This document shows, piece by piece, positions 17,902-27,463 of a stretch of 64,000 bases of DNA; the first letter of the stretch is position 1, and each line of letters begins with the position of its first letter. The position numbers were made by a program, and so were the translations under genes. This DNA is from Algoriphagus mannitolivorans DSM 15301 (GTDB lineage: Bacteria > Bacteroidota > Bacteroidia > Cytophagales > Cyclobacteriaceae): positions 310,001 to 374,000 of the forward strand of contig NZ_AUBV01000004.1 of assembly GCF_000429425.1 (NCBI RefSeq). The letters are read 5' to 3'. The notes under the pieces are model-generated. The model saw only the letters and a program-made list of their open reading frames with translations. It was not told the DNA's origin and ran no database searches.

Positions 17902-18708
17902 ATGCTTGATAAAAAAAGGTTAGCCCACATCGTATTTGAATCAAATGATCGGGTATCCCGATTGTTTGATATCGTACTTCTGATACTGATTTTCGGCTCG
18001 GTAACCGTGGCAATCCTGGATTCGGTGCAGTCCCTAAAAGATGAATATGGCCAAACCTTTTATTACCTAGAATTGGGTTTTACTTTTTTGTTTACTATCG
18101 AGTACATTCTTCGGATTTGGCTGACCACCAAGCCCTACAAGTATATTAGTAGCTTTTTTGGTATTGTAGACTTACTGGCCATTTTACCGGTTTATCTGAG
18201 TTTTTTCGTCGCCAATACTCAGTTACTATCCGTAATTCGAGCCTTGAGATTATTGAGAATTGTTAGGATTTTGAAATTGGGAAGGTATCTGGCTGAGGCG
18301 GATTTTATTGGCGACTCCTTAAAGGCCAGCGCTGCAAAAATTCAGCTTTTTCTATTTTCCGTTTTAACCATAGTCTTAATCATGGGCACGGTAATGTTTG
18401 TAATAGAGGGACCAGAGCATGGATTTACCAGCATACCTGTTTCCATGTATTGGGCTATCGTCACCTTGACCACCGTTGGCTTTGGAGATATTACCCCCAG
18501 CACTCCTTTGGGTCAGTTTATGGCATCTGTGATCATGCTCTTGGGTTACGCGATCATTGCAGTTCCAACGGGAATTGTGACTGCGGAGATGGCCAAAAGA
18601 AAAACTCCAAGACATTACGAATTTTTGAAATCCTGCACCCACTGCAGTTTTGAGGGAATAGAACTAGGGGATAGCTACTGCAGAAAATGCGGCACCAAAG
18701 TAGATTAG
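17902..18708 (+). CDS. Voltage-gated-type potassium channel with C-terminal zinc ribbon
   Basis: 268 residues with six membrane segments. The S4-like helix VIRALRLLRIVRILKLGRYL carries regularly spaced Arg and Lys. The pore helix and selectivity filter are TLTTVGFGDITP. The cytoplasmic C-terminus is short and contains two CxxC pairs (CTHC and CRKC), a zinc-ribbon pattern in place of an RCK domain. It should conduct K+ across the inner membrane. It begins 26 bases after murF-alr and converges with a ClC-type gene. Confidence 0.88.
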   Translation: MLDKKRLAHIVFESNDRVSRLFDIVLLILIFGSVTVAILDSVQSLKDEYGQTFYYLELGFTFLFTIEYILRIWLTTKPYKYISSFFGIVDLLAILPVYLSFFVANTQLLSVIRALRLLRIVRILKLGRYLAEADFIGDSLKASAAKIQLFLFSVLTIVLIMGTVMFVIEGPEHGFTSIPVSMYWAIVTLTTVGFGDITPSTPLGQFMASVIMLLGYAIIAVPTGIVTAEMAKRKTPRHYEFLKSCTHCSFEGIELGDSYCRKCGTKVD

Positions 18709-19904
18709 GGCCAGGGATATTTTTGATGAAATTTTTGGGCTGAATAGATGCTGCTCTTCCCGCTAGCCAAATAAGCCACCAAGCAGGCCAATCCAAGAAA
18801 AACCCCAGCCTCATACCCAAAGAGCTCCATACCCATGACAGTACATGCTAAGGGGGTATTCGTGGCTCCCGAAAATACCGCCACAAAACCACATCCTGCC
18901 AGCAAAGCCAGCGGCAATGGAATCCATACTGAAAGTGCATTGCCTAAAGTGGCTCCCGTAAAAAACAGAGGTGTCACTTCTCCACCTTTAAATCCTGAAC
19001 CCAAAGTTAGGCCGGTAAGCCCAATTTTGGCCAGAAAATCATACCAAGGCAGCGGCGTTTCAAAGGCCTCCACAATCCTGGGAACTCCAAGTCCGATATA
19101 ATCGAAAGCACCTGTGGCATACACGAAAACTGCCAGAATCAGTCCTCCGATTACCGGTCGAAGAGGAGGATAGGAAATGTACTTTTTAAATAAATCCCCA
19201 AAGCCATGACCGACTTGAGCAAACAACCAAGCTGCTAAACCAAAGGCAATCCCTGCTGGAAAAATCCAAAGGAGATTTGCCAAAGTATGTGCTGGAATCT
19301 CCGGTATAAAATAGGCCGTGTGTCCTACTCCCCAAGCAATCTCGCAAACCCAATCCGCCACAAAAGCTGCCCAAAAAGCCGGAAACAATGACTTCCATCG
19401 AAATTGGCGCGTCAGCATCCACTCCAGGGAAAAAATTGCCCCAGCTAGGGGAGTTCCAAACACAGAAGCAAATCCTCCCGCTACCCCGCAGATCAATAGA
19501 ATCCTGCGGCTTTCCGAGTCTATCGAGATCCATTTATTGAGTTGATCCGCCAAAGATCCTCCCATCTGAACAGCTGTCCCCTCCCTGCCTGCAGAGCCCC
19601 CAAATAGATGCGTGAATATTGTTCCGAAAAGTACCAATGGAGTCATCCTCAAGGGAATTGGCTGCTTGCTTTGGTAGAGTTCTTCCAGGAGGAGATTATT
19701 TCCCTGTACAGAATTGGCCCCATAATGGTGATATACATAGCCGATACAGAACCCTGCCAAAGGTAAAAGGGCCAAAAGCCAGAGGTGAGCGTCACGGTAT
19801 TCTGTTGCCCAATCGAGCAAAATCAAAAAAACAGCAGAAGCCGAGCCCGACAAAATGCCCACTAATGCGCCAAAACCTAACCATTGAAGGAGATATCGAA
19901 CCAA
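18705..19904 (-). CDS. ClC-family chloride channel or transporter
   Basis: 399 residues, almost wholly membrane-embedded. ClC signature regions are present: GSAGREGTAVQMGGSLAD, a variant of GREGP that keeps the gating Glu, and GSGFKGGEVTPLFFTG, a variant of GKxGGxxxP. It probably exchanges Cl-/H+ or passes another anion. The only workable start is TTG 19904, because the next upstream in-frame codons end in a stop; an unannotated ATT start is possible. The stop overlaps that of the K+ channel by four bases, so the two ion-channel genes converge. Confidence 0.86.
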   Translation of the reverse strand: MVRYLLQWLGFGALVGILSGSASAVFLILLDWATEYRDAHLWLLALLPLAGFCIGYVYHHYGANSVQGNNLLLEELYQSKQPIPLRMTPLVLFGTIFTHLFGGSAGREGTAVQMGGSLADQLNKWISIDSESRRILLICGVAGGFASVFGTPLAGAIFSLEWMLTRQFRWKSLFPAFWAAFVADWVCEIAWGVGHTAYFIPEIPAHTLANLLWIFPAGIAFGLAAWLFAQVGHGFGDLFKKYISYPPLRPVIGGLILAVFVYATGAFDYIGLGVPRIVEAFETPLPWYDFLAKIGLTGLTLGSGFKGGEVTPLFFTGATLGNALSVWIPLPLALLAGCGFVAVFSGATNTPLACTVMGMELFGYEAGVFLGLACLVAYLASGKSSIYSAQKFHQKYPWP

Positions 19905-20068
19905 AATGTCTGCGTTGATCTTAAGGAATTAGAACAAAGAAAACCAACCCGGTAGAATTTTGGAATAAAATAAGCATTAATAATCCCAACTGATTGCACG
20001 GTCGATTGTAGCAAAAGCGTACATTTCAACTTTCTCCGGACTTTCAGGTTACCAAATAAAAGCAAGAC

Positions 20069-20959
20069 ATGAAGCATATTCTTATTAGCGGCGGTTCCGG
20101 ACTTGTTGGAAAGGAAATTACAGCCCTCTTGGAAAAGAAAGGGTTTGAAGTGGCTTGGCTCAGTCGCAGTACCCAAAACAGAAAAAGTTTCCTATGGGAC
20201 GTGGAAAAGGACCAAATAGATCCCCGAGCTATGGAATGGGCCGATGCCGTCATTCATCTGGCAGGAGCAGGAGTGGCCGAAAAACGATGGACTCCCGAAC
20301 GGAAAAAATTAATCTTAGAATCCAGAACTCAAAGCACCAAACTTCTTTTTTCAGCCATTGAAAAGGCAGAAAACAAGCCCAGCACCTTTATTTCAGCCTC
20401 TGCCGTGGGATACTATGGCTTCAATACCGGAACTGCACTCATGGATGAAAGCAGCCCTGCAGGAAAGGATTTTTTAGCCGAGGTAGTCCAAGCATGGGAA
20501 AATGAAGTCAAAAAAATGGAAAGTATTCACCTGCGTACCGTCATGCTTAGAATCGGGATTGTGCTGGATCAGGATGGGGGGGCCTTGAAGGAAATCCTCA
20601 AACTTCCGGTAGCAGCTCCACTTGGAAGCGGTGATCAATGGATGAGTTGGATTCACATCGAAGACTTGGCCAGGATGTTTGTTTTTGCTTTGGAGAAGAC
20701 TACGCTTCAGGGAGTTTATAACGCCGTTGCTCCTAATCCTGCTACCAATCAACAGCTGACCCGAGAAGCGGCAAATGCTTCGGGCAAGCCTTATTTGGGA
20801 ATCGGAGCTCCTCCTTTTATGCTAAAATTGGTTTTGGGAGAAATGGCCGCTATGGTTTTGGGAGGCAACCGGGTTTCCTGCCAAAAAATCCAAAAGGCAG
20901 GATTTCAGTTTGAGTTCTCTGAGCTTTTAGCGGCTTTGAGAGATATTTTTCACCGGTAA
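20069..20959 (+). CDS. TIGR01777-family epimerase/oxidoreductase
   Basis: 296 residues. The N-terminal nucleotide-binding loop is ISGGSGLVGKEI and the family segment is DAVIHLAGAGVAEKRWT. SASAVGYYGF carries the active-site Ser/Tyr, and SWIHIEDLARMFVFAL and ASGKPYLGIGAPPFML follow, with a DUF1731-type C-terminus. Family members resemble YfcH and SulA-like epimerases; a precise substrate is unknown. It is monocistronic. Confidence 0.87.
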   Translation: MKHILISGGSGLVGKEITALLEKKGFEVAWLSRSTQNRKSFLWDVEKDQIDPRAMEWADAVIHLAGAGVAEKRWTPERKKLILESRTQSTKLLFSAIEKAENKPSTFISASAVGYYGFNTGTALMDESSPAGKDFLAEVVQAWENEVKKMESIHLRTVMLRIGIVLDQDGGALKEILKLPVAAPLGSGDQWMSWIHIEDLARMFVFALEKTTLQGVYNAVAPNPATNQQLTREAANASGKPYLGIGAPPFMLKLVLGEMAAMVLGGNRVSCQKIQKAGFQFEFSELLAALRDIFHR

Positions 20960-21022
20960 ATAATCCCATTTTCAAAAAGGCCATGGTATTAATGTCCGGG
21001 CTAGAGGCTTTTAAGCTTGGCC

Positions 21023-21517
21023 TTATTTATTCTTAAAAGAAAGAAAAATAAAGCCACCCAAAATCCCAATAAGACCTCCGCCCAACAGTACAGGGAAGAA
21101 AAAGCCTAGCCTCATTGAGTTTTCAAATCCTGCCTGAATTTGTTTATAAACAAGAACGGAGGAGATCAAAAGGATCAGCAAACTCAGCCAACTTAACATT
21201 CTCGTGACAAGTCTATACTGTCTTTCCGCATTTTCAGGGGTGATTTGTAAAGGGATATTCAGCACGTGAGGGATACTTCTGAAAAAAGCCAAAAGCAAGT
21301 ACGAAAAAATTCCCATAGCGGGCAGGGTCCAAATGCCATTTTTTGATCCCCATCCATCCGGTTCTCCTTGAAAATTGAAATGAACTGGAATAGTCTCCGG
21401 CAATTCAGAAAAATAAATAAATGGGTAAATCAACAGAAAACCGATAACGCATAGAATGAGTATTTTCAAAACCCAATCAAAGGGTCTCTTTTCGAGTTTA
21501 AGAATAGGTCTTTCCAT
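21023..21517 (-). CDS. DUF1648-domain membrane protein
   Basis: 164 residues from ATG 21517; a TTG at 21529 would add four residues and overlap the small gene upstream. Four membrane helices are apparent, and the segment ELPETIPVHFNFQGEPDGWG is the DUF1648 hallmark found in SdpI-type proteins. SdpI is an immunity and signalling protein against the SdpC toxin, but the C-terminal SdpI domain is not evident here. It is the last of a four-gene cluster of small membrane proteins. Confidence 0.78.
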   Translation of the reverse strand: MERPILKLEKRPFDWVLKILILCVIGFLLIYPFIYFSELPETIPVHFNFQGEPDGWGSKNGIWTLPAMGIFSYLLLAFFRSIPHVLNIPLQITPENAERQYRLVTRMLSWLSLLILLISSVLVYKQIQAGFENSMRLGFFFPVLLGGGLIGILGGFIFLSFKNK

Positions 21518-21525
21518 CCATTGAA

Positions 21526-21693
21526 TCAAATCCGTTTATTCCTCCCCACCAAAAACCACAAAATTGTTCCCAGAATAGGCAGCAAAATCACCACCAAAAT
21601 CCAGATTAAGCGGTCATTCGAGTTGGAAAAGCGGCTAGTCACCACATCATAAATCGTATAGGCATATATCAGTATTCCAAGTATTTTTAGCAT
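21526..21693 (-). CDS. Small PLDc_N-like membrane protein (55 residues)
   Basis: An ATG at 21693 opens a 55-residue frame, MLKILGILIYAYTIYD, then SNDRLIWILVVILLPILGTI, ending GRNKRI. Two hydrophobic helices and the central NxxLIWxxVVxxLPxxG pattern match the phospholipase D N-terminal-like (PLDc_N) motif of its two upstream neighbours. It is too short for default gene calling and may be missed. It lies five bases downstream of the next PLDc_N gene. Confidence 0.7.
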   Translation of the reverse strand: MLKILGILIYAYTIYDVVTSRFSNSNDRLIWILVVILLPILGTILWFLVGRNKRI

Positions 21694-21697
21694 AGTC

Positions 21698-21925
21698 TTA
21701 CGTGGTTTTGGAGTTTTTTCCTAAAATCAAATAGGCAATCGGCCCTAGACCATGGGCAAACAGCAGAATGATCACCCAGATGAGCTTCATGTTGGGATCT
21801 TTGAAATTCCCGTTGATTACATCCACGAGGCAATAGACCCATAGGATGAAATAGGCAAGCGATAAAAGTAAAAGGATGATCCCGAAACCACCCATATTCA
21901 TGATAAATGCTAAACTCATGGTCAT
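21698..21925 (-). CDS. PLDc_N-like membrane protein (75 residues)
   Basis: 75 residues with two membrane helices; FILWVYCLVDVINGNFKDPN leads into MKLIWVIILLFAHGLGPIAY, the PLDc_N pattern (DxxxxxFxxPxxKLIWxxxLxxxPxxGxxxY). In larger proteins this motif precedes phospholipase D or cardiolipin-synthase domains. Alone it is of unknown function and common beside bacteriocin- or stress-related genes. An alternative start is ATG 21919. It is the middle member of three tandem copies. Confidence 0.75.
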   Translation of the reverse strand: MTMSLAFIMNMGGFGIILLLLSLAYFILWVYCLVDVINGNFKDPNMKLIWVIILLFAHGLGPIAYLILGKNSKTT

Positions 21926-21931
21926 TGAAAA

Positions 21932-22183
21932 TTATTGATTTTTATTTTTCTCGAAATCGGGTCTAAAAACACGCTTCTCTTTGGCTCTTTTGCTCATGCT
22001 TAGGTAGAGAAAAGTACCTACGATCGGGGCAAAAAGAATCAGCATCAACCAAATCAATTTTTGATTGGGGGTCCGAAATTCATTTCTCACGCAATCAAAA
22101 AGAGCGTATGCCCAGAATGCGAAATAAACAAGGCCCGATAATTGCCAAAAAATCAATCCTGATCCAGGACTTACCAAATCCAT
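21932..22183 (-). CDS. PLDc_N-like membrane protein (83 residues)
   Basis: 83 residues with two helices. YFAFWAYALFDCVRNEFRTP followed by QKLIWLMLILFAPIVGTFLY is the PLDc_N motif, and a basic tail KRAKEKRVFRPDFEKNKNQ is added. It is the first gene of the minus-strand cluster, separated by 93 bases from the divergent M14 peptidase. Homology to the two following genes is clear in the LIW core. Confidence 0.77.
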   Translation of the reverse strand: MDLVSPGSGLIFWQLSGLVYFAFWAYALFDCVRNEFRTPNQKLIWLMLILFAPIVGTFLYLSMSKRAKEKRVFRPDFEKNKNQ

Positions 22184-22276
22184 ATCGTTTGTTCTATTAT
22201 TTTTACCACCTGTCTAAAATAGCTTTTTCAGACAAAAAGAAGTAAGAATTTAGTCAAAAGTTTTAAACCCCAACTC

Positions 22277-24829
22277 ATGAAAAAGTTCACCTTTTCGGTG
22301 CTTTTAGCCCTAATCGCATCGCTTACATTCGCACAGGATCTGAGTTATTACTTACCCAAAGGCTATACCTACAATCCGGCTATCCCTACTCCCAAGCAAG
22401 TTCTTGGATACGAGGTCGGCGAGTGGCACGTCACCCATGATCAATTGGTGATGTATATGAAAGCAGTGGCGGAAGCTTCCGACCGGGTAATCTTCGAAGA
22501 AACCGGAAGGTCCTACGAAAAGCGTCCTCAGACACTTTTGACGATTACTTCTCCCAGCAACTTGGGAAAACTTGATCAAATCAAGGCAGACCGGGCCAAA
22601 CTCCGGGAGCCTGGCGCAAGCGTGAATATTCAAAACATGCCTGTGGTGATGTTTATGGGATATTCAGTGCACGGAAACGAGCCGTCCGGAGCCAATGCAT
22701 CCTTACTCGCTGCCTATCACTTTGCAGCAGCCAATGAAATCGCCGGAGAGTTGGAAAATATCATTCTTCTTTTGGATCCGGCAATCAACCCAGACGGCTT
22801 AAACCGATTTGCTTCTTGGGTTAATTCTCACAAGGCCTATGTCATGAATGGAGATCCTGCCCAGCGGGAATTAAACGAGGCTTGGCCGAGGGGCCGAACC
22901 AACCATTATTGGTTTGACCTAAACCGTGACTGGTTGCCTGTTCAGCATCCTGAGTCAAGAAACAGAGTCCGCGTATTTCAAAGCTGGCTTCCAAATATCC
23001 ACCTGGACTTTCATGAGATGGGTACCAACAGCACCTTCTTTTTCCAGCCGGGCGTGGAAGCACGAGTTCATCCTTTGACTCCAAAGAAAAACTTTGAGTT
23101 AACTTCCAAAATCGGCACTTACCACGCCAAGGCACTGGATGAAATCGGATCTCTGTATTTCACCAAAGAAAATTACGATGACTTCTACTATGGAAAAGGC
23201 TCCACCTATCCGGATGTTCAGGGATCAATCGGAATTTTGTTTGAGCAGGCCAGCTCGAGAGGGCATTTGCAGGAAAGTGCCAATGGCATGCTGAGTTTTC
23301 CTTTTACTATCCGAAACCAGTTTACGGCCAATCTTTCTTCTTTTCAGGCAGCCAAAGAAATGCGGGTTGAGCTGAACCAGTGGATGAAGGATTTCTACAA
23401 TGAAATCAAAAACGAAACTACTGCTGACATCAATAAAGCTTACATTTTCGGTGCAAAAGAAGATGATGCCCGCAGCTACCATTTGGCAGACTTGATCCTT
23501 CAGCACAACATCAAGGTATTTGCCCTGAATGAAAACATCACTGTCAACGGAAAAGAGTTTAAGAAAGAGACCTCCTACATCGTCCCTGCGGATCAGCCTC
23601 AATACCGACTGATCAAGGCGATGTTTGAGACCCGCACTTCCTTTGAGGACAGCCTTTTCTATGACATTTCCGCCTGGACTTATCCGATGGCGTTCAACTT
23701 GGATTACATGGCTTTGAATAGCCGAATTCTGAATCTTGCAAGCGTTCGTCAGGTTGAGAAAAATTCCCTCCAGTTGGCACCGGGCAAAGTCATCGGAGAA
23801 GCTGGAGCCTATCAATATGCCATGGAATGGACAGATTATTATGCTCCAAAAGCGGCCTATCAACTCCTTAAAGCAGGTTTTTTGGTCAGAGTCACCAATG
23901 CAGAATTCACGACACCGGAAGGCAAGACTTTCCGTCGCGGCACTATCTTGATTGACAAAGGGGAGTCTGGAATGAATCCTGCTGCATTTTATGCCAAGCT
24001 GCAGGAAATTGCCCAATTTGCCCACGTGGACATCCATGCGATCAGCACGGGATATACCTCTGGGATCAATATGGGATCCACCTATATTTCAAAATTGGAT
24101 ACGCCGAATATCGCCTTGATAGTCGATGGTGGTGTGGATAGCTATGAGGCTGGAGAAATCTGGCACCTTTTGGATCAGCGCATGAATATGCCTGTCACAC
24201 TTCTTCCTTTGGAATCCGTGGCCGGAGCCAATCTTTCCCGCTACAATGTAATTCTGATGGCAGACGGAAATTATGGAAGACTGGGACAATCCGGTGCCAA
24301 TGCCCTGAAAAACTGGGTAAGTCAAGGAAATACCCTAGTGGCCAAAGGCGGTGCGCTTCGCTGGCTCGCCCAAAACGAAATCGGTAAATTCACTTTCCGA
24401 GAAGTCCAGAACGCTGAGAAAGGTCTCCAAAAAAGCTATGCAGATTATGAAAATGCTTCAGGGTCCAAGCAGACCTTTGGCGCAATCTTCAAAGGAAAAC
24501 TGGATGTCACCCATCCTGTTGGCTATGGATATACGGATTCGGATATCCATACTTTCCGAAATGACAACTTCTTCTTGGAGCCTTCCGAAAATCCTTATGC
24601 CAACCCATTGGTATATACAGCCAACCCATTGGCATCTGGGTACCTTCATCCTTCCAATCTTCCGGGAGTAAAAGAAAGCGCAGTTATCCGTGTTTCATCT
24701 CAGGGAAGAGGACGAATCATCGGATTTGCAGATAACCCAAATTTTAGAGCCTTCTGGTTTGGCACCAACAAGCTGTTTATGAATTCGATTTTCTTCGGAC
24801 AGATTATCTCCGGAGGAACTGCCCGATAA
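22277..24829 (+). CDS. Secreted M14-family zinc carboxypeptidase
   Basis: 850 residues with a signal peptide (MKKFTFSVLLALIASLTFAQ, cleaved near residue 20). The M14 zinc motif HxxE is in GYSVHGNEPSG near residue 135; LLDPAINPDGLNRFA and NLHLDFHEMG-like IHLDFHEMGTNS supply further active-site residues. A long C-terminal region follows, ending in a predicted non-peptidase domain with SVAGANLSRYNVILMADG, possibly GATase-like. It is exported and likely trims peptides in the periplasm or outside. An intrinsic terminator follows directly. Confidence 0.88.
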   Translation: MKKFTFSVLLALIASLTFAQDLSYYLPKGYTYNPAIPTPKQVLGYEVGEWHVTHDQLVMYMKAVAEASDRVIFEETGRSYEKRPQTLLTITSPSNLGKLDQIKADRAKLREPGASVNIQNMPVVMFMGYSVHGNEPSGANASLLAAYHFAAANEIAGELENIILLLDPAINPDGLNRFASWVNSHKAYVMNGDPAQRELNEAWPRGRTNHYWFDLNRDWLPVQHPESRNRVRVFQSWLPNIHLDFHEMGTNSTFFFQPGVEARVHPLTPKKNFELTSKIGTYHAKALDEIGSLYFTKENYDDFYYGKGSTYPDVQGSIGILFEQASSRGHLQESANGMLSFPFTIRNQFTANLSSFQAAKEMRVELNQWMKDFYNEIKNETTADINKAYIFGAKEDDARSYHLADLILQHNIKVFALNENITVNGKEFKKETSYIVPADQPQYRLIKAMFETRTSFEDSLFYDISAWTYPMAFNLDYMALNSRILNLASVRQVEKNSLQLAPGKVIGEAGAYQYAMEWTDYYAPKAAYQLLKAGFLVRVTNAEFTTPEGKTFRRGTILIDKGESGMNPAAFYAKLQEIAQFAHVDIHAISTGYTSGINMGSTYISKLDTPNIALIVDGGVDSYEAGEIWHLLDQRMNMPVTLLPLESVAGANLSRYNVILMADGNYGRLGQSGANALKNWVSQGNTLVAKGGALRWLAQNEIGKFTFREVQNAEKGLQKSYADYENASGSKQTFGAIFKGKLDVTHPVGYGYTDSDIHTFRNDNFFLEPSENPYANPLVYTANPLASGYLHPSNLPGVKESAVIRVSSQGRGRIIGFADNPNFRAFWFGTNKLFMNSIFFGQIISGGTAR

Positions 24830-24835
24830 AGGATT

Positions 24836-24869
24836 GAAATCCTGACTTATCCGTCAGGATTTCTTTTTT
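24836..24869 (+). terminator. Intrinsic terminator after the M14 peptidase
   Basis: A perfect 11-bp stem GAAATCCTGAC/GTCAGGATTTC (24836-24846 with 24853-24863), loop TTATCC, then six T residues. Confidence 0.9.
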
Positions 24870-24923
24870 GTCCACTCAAGGAATTTTCCAACCCAATGCT
24901 CTTCCTTTTCAGTTAAATCATCC

Positions 24924-26036
24924 ATGAAAAAATCTATACTCTTCAGCCTAGGCATCCTATTGTCAATAAATATCCTGAATGCTCAGGAAATGGACTTCGA
25001 AAGTTATAATCCACCATCCACACTTAAGGTCCCTGAGCATCCCTTGACCCGGGCTAAATTCCCATTTATAGACATCCACAGTCACCAAGGCGGAATCAAT
25101 CAAGAACGAATTGGTCAGCTCATCCAAGAAATGGATGCCTTGAACATGGGCATCATGATTAATCTCAGTGGTCGGGGCTTTGGAAGAGGGGACAGCAATT
25201 CCCAGCAAGAATACATCAAGAGTATGATTCAGGAGTTTAACACCCATGCTCCCGGCAGGTTTATGGTGTTTACCAATTTGAATTTTGCAGGCTTTGGAGA
25301 TGAGAATTGGAGTAGAGTCGCCGTGAAAGAGCTGGAGGAAGACGTTGCCGCTGGAGCCGTGGGATTGAAAATCTATAAAAGCTTAGGACTGAATGTCAAG
25401 GATAATCAAGGAAAACGGGTTCCAATAGATCATCCGGATTTAGATCCAGTTTGGGCAAAAGCGGGAGAGCTCGGGATTCCTGTCTTAATTCATGCGGCTG
25501 ATCCTGCCCAATTTTGGCAACCCATGGATGCAAACAATGAACGATGGCTGGAATTAAAGACACATCCTAACCGCAAGCGTTCGGATACTGACCCGGCTCC
25601 TTTTGAGCAAATCATCGCCGAGCAGCATCAGGTGTTTGCCAAACACCCCAAAACCACGTTTATCAATGCCCACATGGGCTGGATGGCCAATGATCTGGAG
25701 GCAGCCGGTGCCCATTTGGACAAATACCCAAATGTGAATTACGAAATAGGGGCAATCATCGCAGAACTCGGTCGTCAGCCTAAACGGGCCAAGGAATTCT
25801 TTATCCAATACCAAGACAGAATCCTTTTTGGCAAGGATGCCTACAATCCTGAGGAATTCAATACCTATTTCCGGGTCTTGGAGACAGAGGATGAATATTT
25901 CCCCTATTACAAAAAATACCATGCCTTTTGGGCGATGTATGGCATGGGCCTTCCTGACGAGGTATTGAAAAAAGTGTATTACAAAAATGCGCTTAGGATC
26001 GTGCCAGGATTGGACAAGACTCTTTTTCCGGAATAA
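24924..26036 (+). CDS. Secreted amidohydrolase (amidohydro_2 family)
   Basis: 370 residues with a signal peptide ending near NAQ. TIM-barrel metal-site pieces are FIDIHSHQGG at about residue 50, VLIHAADPAQFW, TFINAHMGWMAND and LFGKDAYNP. The family contains decarboxylases and lactonases of the ACMSD type, and the substrate is unknown. It is exported, which is unusual for that family but seen in Bacteroidota. It lies between an M14 peptidase and a TlpA-like lipoprotein with separate promoters likely. Confidence 0.84.
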   Translation: MKKSILFSLGILLSINILNAQEMDFESYNPPSTLKVPEHPLTRAKFPFIDIHSHQGGINQERIGQLIQEMDALNMGIMINLSGRGFGRGDSNSQQEYIKSMIQEFNTHAPGRFMVFTNLNFAGFGDENWSRVAVKELEEDVAAGAVGLKIYKSLGLNVKDNQGKRVPIDHPDLDPVWAKAGELGIPVLIHAADPAQFWQPMDANNERWLELKTHPNRKRSDTDPAPFEQIIAEQHQVFAKHPKTTFINAHMGWMANDLEAAGAHLDKYPNVNYEIGAIIAELGRQPKRAKEFFIQYQDRILFGKDAYNPEEFNTYFRVLETEDEYFPYYKKYHAFWAMYGMGLPDEVLKKVYYKNALRIVPGLDKTLFPE

Positions 26037-26086
26037 GTAGTTGTTTCACGGGTATTTAATATATTGAGGATCTTAAACAATTCATT

Positions 26087-27463
26087 ATGAATAAGATCCT
26101 CTATTTCTTTTTTGGAATATTCTTGATTTTTCAATCCTGTTCAGACCCAAAGGTTTTTGAAATAACTGTTCCCGAAGGTCAAAATCCCTATGACAGCTTA
26201 TTTATCCAAGAGTTAATCACGGGGGAAACGATTGCCAAACTTCCGCTTAATTCTCCTCAGCGAAAATTCTTCTTTCCCATCCGGCATTCTCTTTTGACAA
26301 GCTTTCAGGTAAAGGGAAGAGAAACCTCATTTTTGAGTATTCTGGAGCCGGGAAGCAGAAAGGAGTTGATCTTTGATGGGAAAGAGTTCCAAACCAAAAA
26401 TGCAATAGCTGATTCGCTTAGCAATTATATCTGGCATTCCACCGATGAAATGTTTTCAAGGTATGCCGGTATCCTTTTTCGTCAAGATGATTTGGGAATC
26501 GTCAAAGAAAAATTTGACAGTTTGGTCGCGAAGAGGCAAGCAGATATCCAGAAAGTAACAGATCAATTGACTGATCGAGAGCGTAAGATTTTGAATTACC
26601 AAAACCAGGCTCGTGCAAATAATTTTTTGATGTTTTATGGGCGGATTGTCCGAGAATTACCTCACACAAATTCGTATTTTGACTTTGTTGAAAAAATTCC
26701 TGCCTTTGGAACAGAAGCCAAATCCCTTCCCGATGTGCTTTTGTATCAATATGAAATTGAGTACCTCAGAAAAAATGACTCGATTCGCTCCATTCCCTCA
26801 TTTTTAGAATTCATTGAATCCAGAACTGCCAATCAGGACCTAAGGGATTTTTTGAAAGCTTATTACATCCAATCTGTAATTGAATTTCCAACTTATTGGA
26901 GACCCCATGAGCATCTTTTTACCACAGATCAAATCCAAGAAGCCCTAGTAAGCGAAAAAAATAATCCCTACGCTTATCTGATCAACAGGGCTTCTGACTC
27001 GTTTTTCTCTTCCATGGCTGGGGTTGCGGCTTATGACTTTTCCGCAAAGCGACTGGATGATTCCTCTATTAAACTTTCAGATTTACGGGGAAAGCTGGTA
27101 CTGATTGATACTTGGGCTACTTGGTGCGGCCCTTGTATCCAGCACCGACCAAGAATTTTGGAAATTGCATCCAAATATGGAAATGATCCAAGATTGGCTG
27201 TGGTGATGGTTTCTGTCGATTCTGAATTGGATAGATGGAAAAATTATGTTTCTAAAACCAATCCCAGCAACTTTGGCTATGAAGTCAATATTCCAGATGG
27301 AATGAATAACACTTTTGGAGACAAATTTTTAGTAAAAGCTATTCCGAAGTATTTCTTGATAGATTCTGAGGGAATAATTCTCAGTTCAGATTTACCGGAG
27401 CCTTCTTTGGGAATGGAACAACTCATTGAAAAAGAATTGGGTAAAATGAAAAAATCACCTTGA
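26087..27463 (+). CDS. TlpA-like thioredoxin-domain lipoprotein
   Basis: 458 residues. A lipoprotein signal (FGIFLIFQSCSDP, Cys near 20) leads to a helical N-terminal domain and a C-terminal thioredoxin fold from about residue 315 with the active site DTWATWCGPCIQHRP. The family reduces disulfides or supports cytochrome c maturation on the periplasmic face. A cis-Pro is expected in LVKAIPKYFLID. The large N-terminal domain is typical of Bacteroidota TlpA/ResA homologues. It appears monocistronic. Confidence 0.87.
   Translation: MNKILYFFFGIFLIFQSCSDPKVFEITVPEGQNPYDSLFIQELITGETIAKLPLNSPQRKFFFPIRHSLLTSFQVKGRETSFLSILEPGSRKELIFDGKEFQTKNAIADSLSNYIWHSTDEMFSRYAGILFRQDDLGIVKEKFDSLVAKRQADIQKVTDQLTDRERKILNYQNQARANNFLMFYGRIVRELPHTNSYFDFVEKIPAFGTEAKSLPDVLLYQYEIEYLRKNDSIRSIPSFLEFIESRTANQDLRDFLKAYYIQSVIEFPTYWRPHEHLFTTDQIQEALVSEKNNPYAYLINRASDSFFSSMAGVAAYDFSAKRLDDSSIKLSDLRGKLVLIDTWATWCGPCIQHRPRILEIASKYGNDPRLAVVMVSVDSELDRWKNYVSKTNPSNFGYEVNIPDGMNNTFGDKFLVKAIPKYFLIDSEGIILSSDLPEPSLGMEQLIEKELGKMKKSP

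Noticed and set aside
23225..24037. 270-residue minus-strand frame
   Set aside because: Shadow of the M14 carboxypeptidase gene; low-complexity composition typical of a reverse frame.
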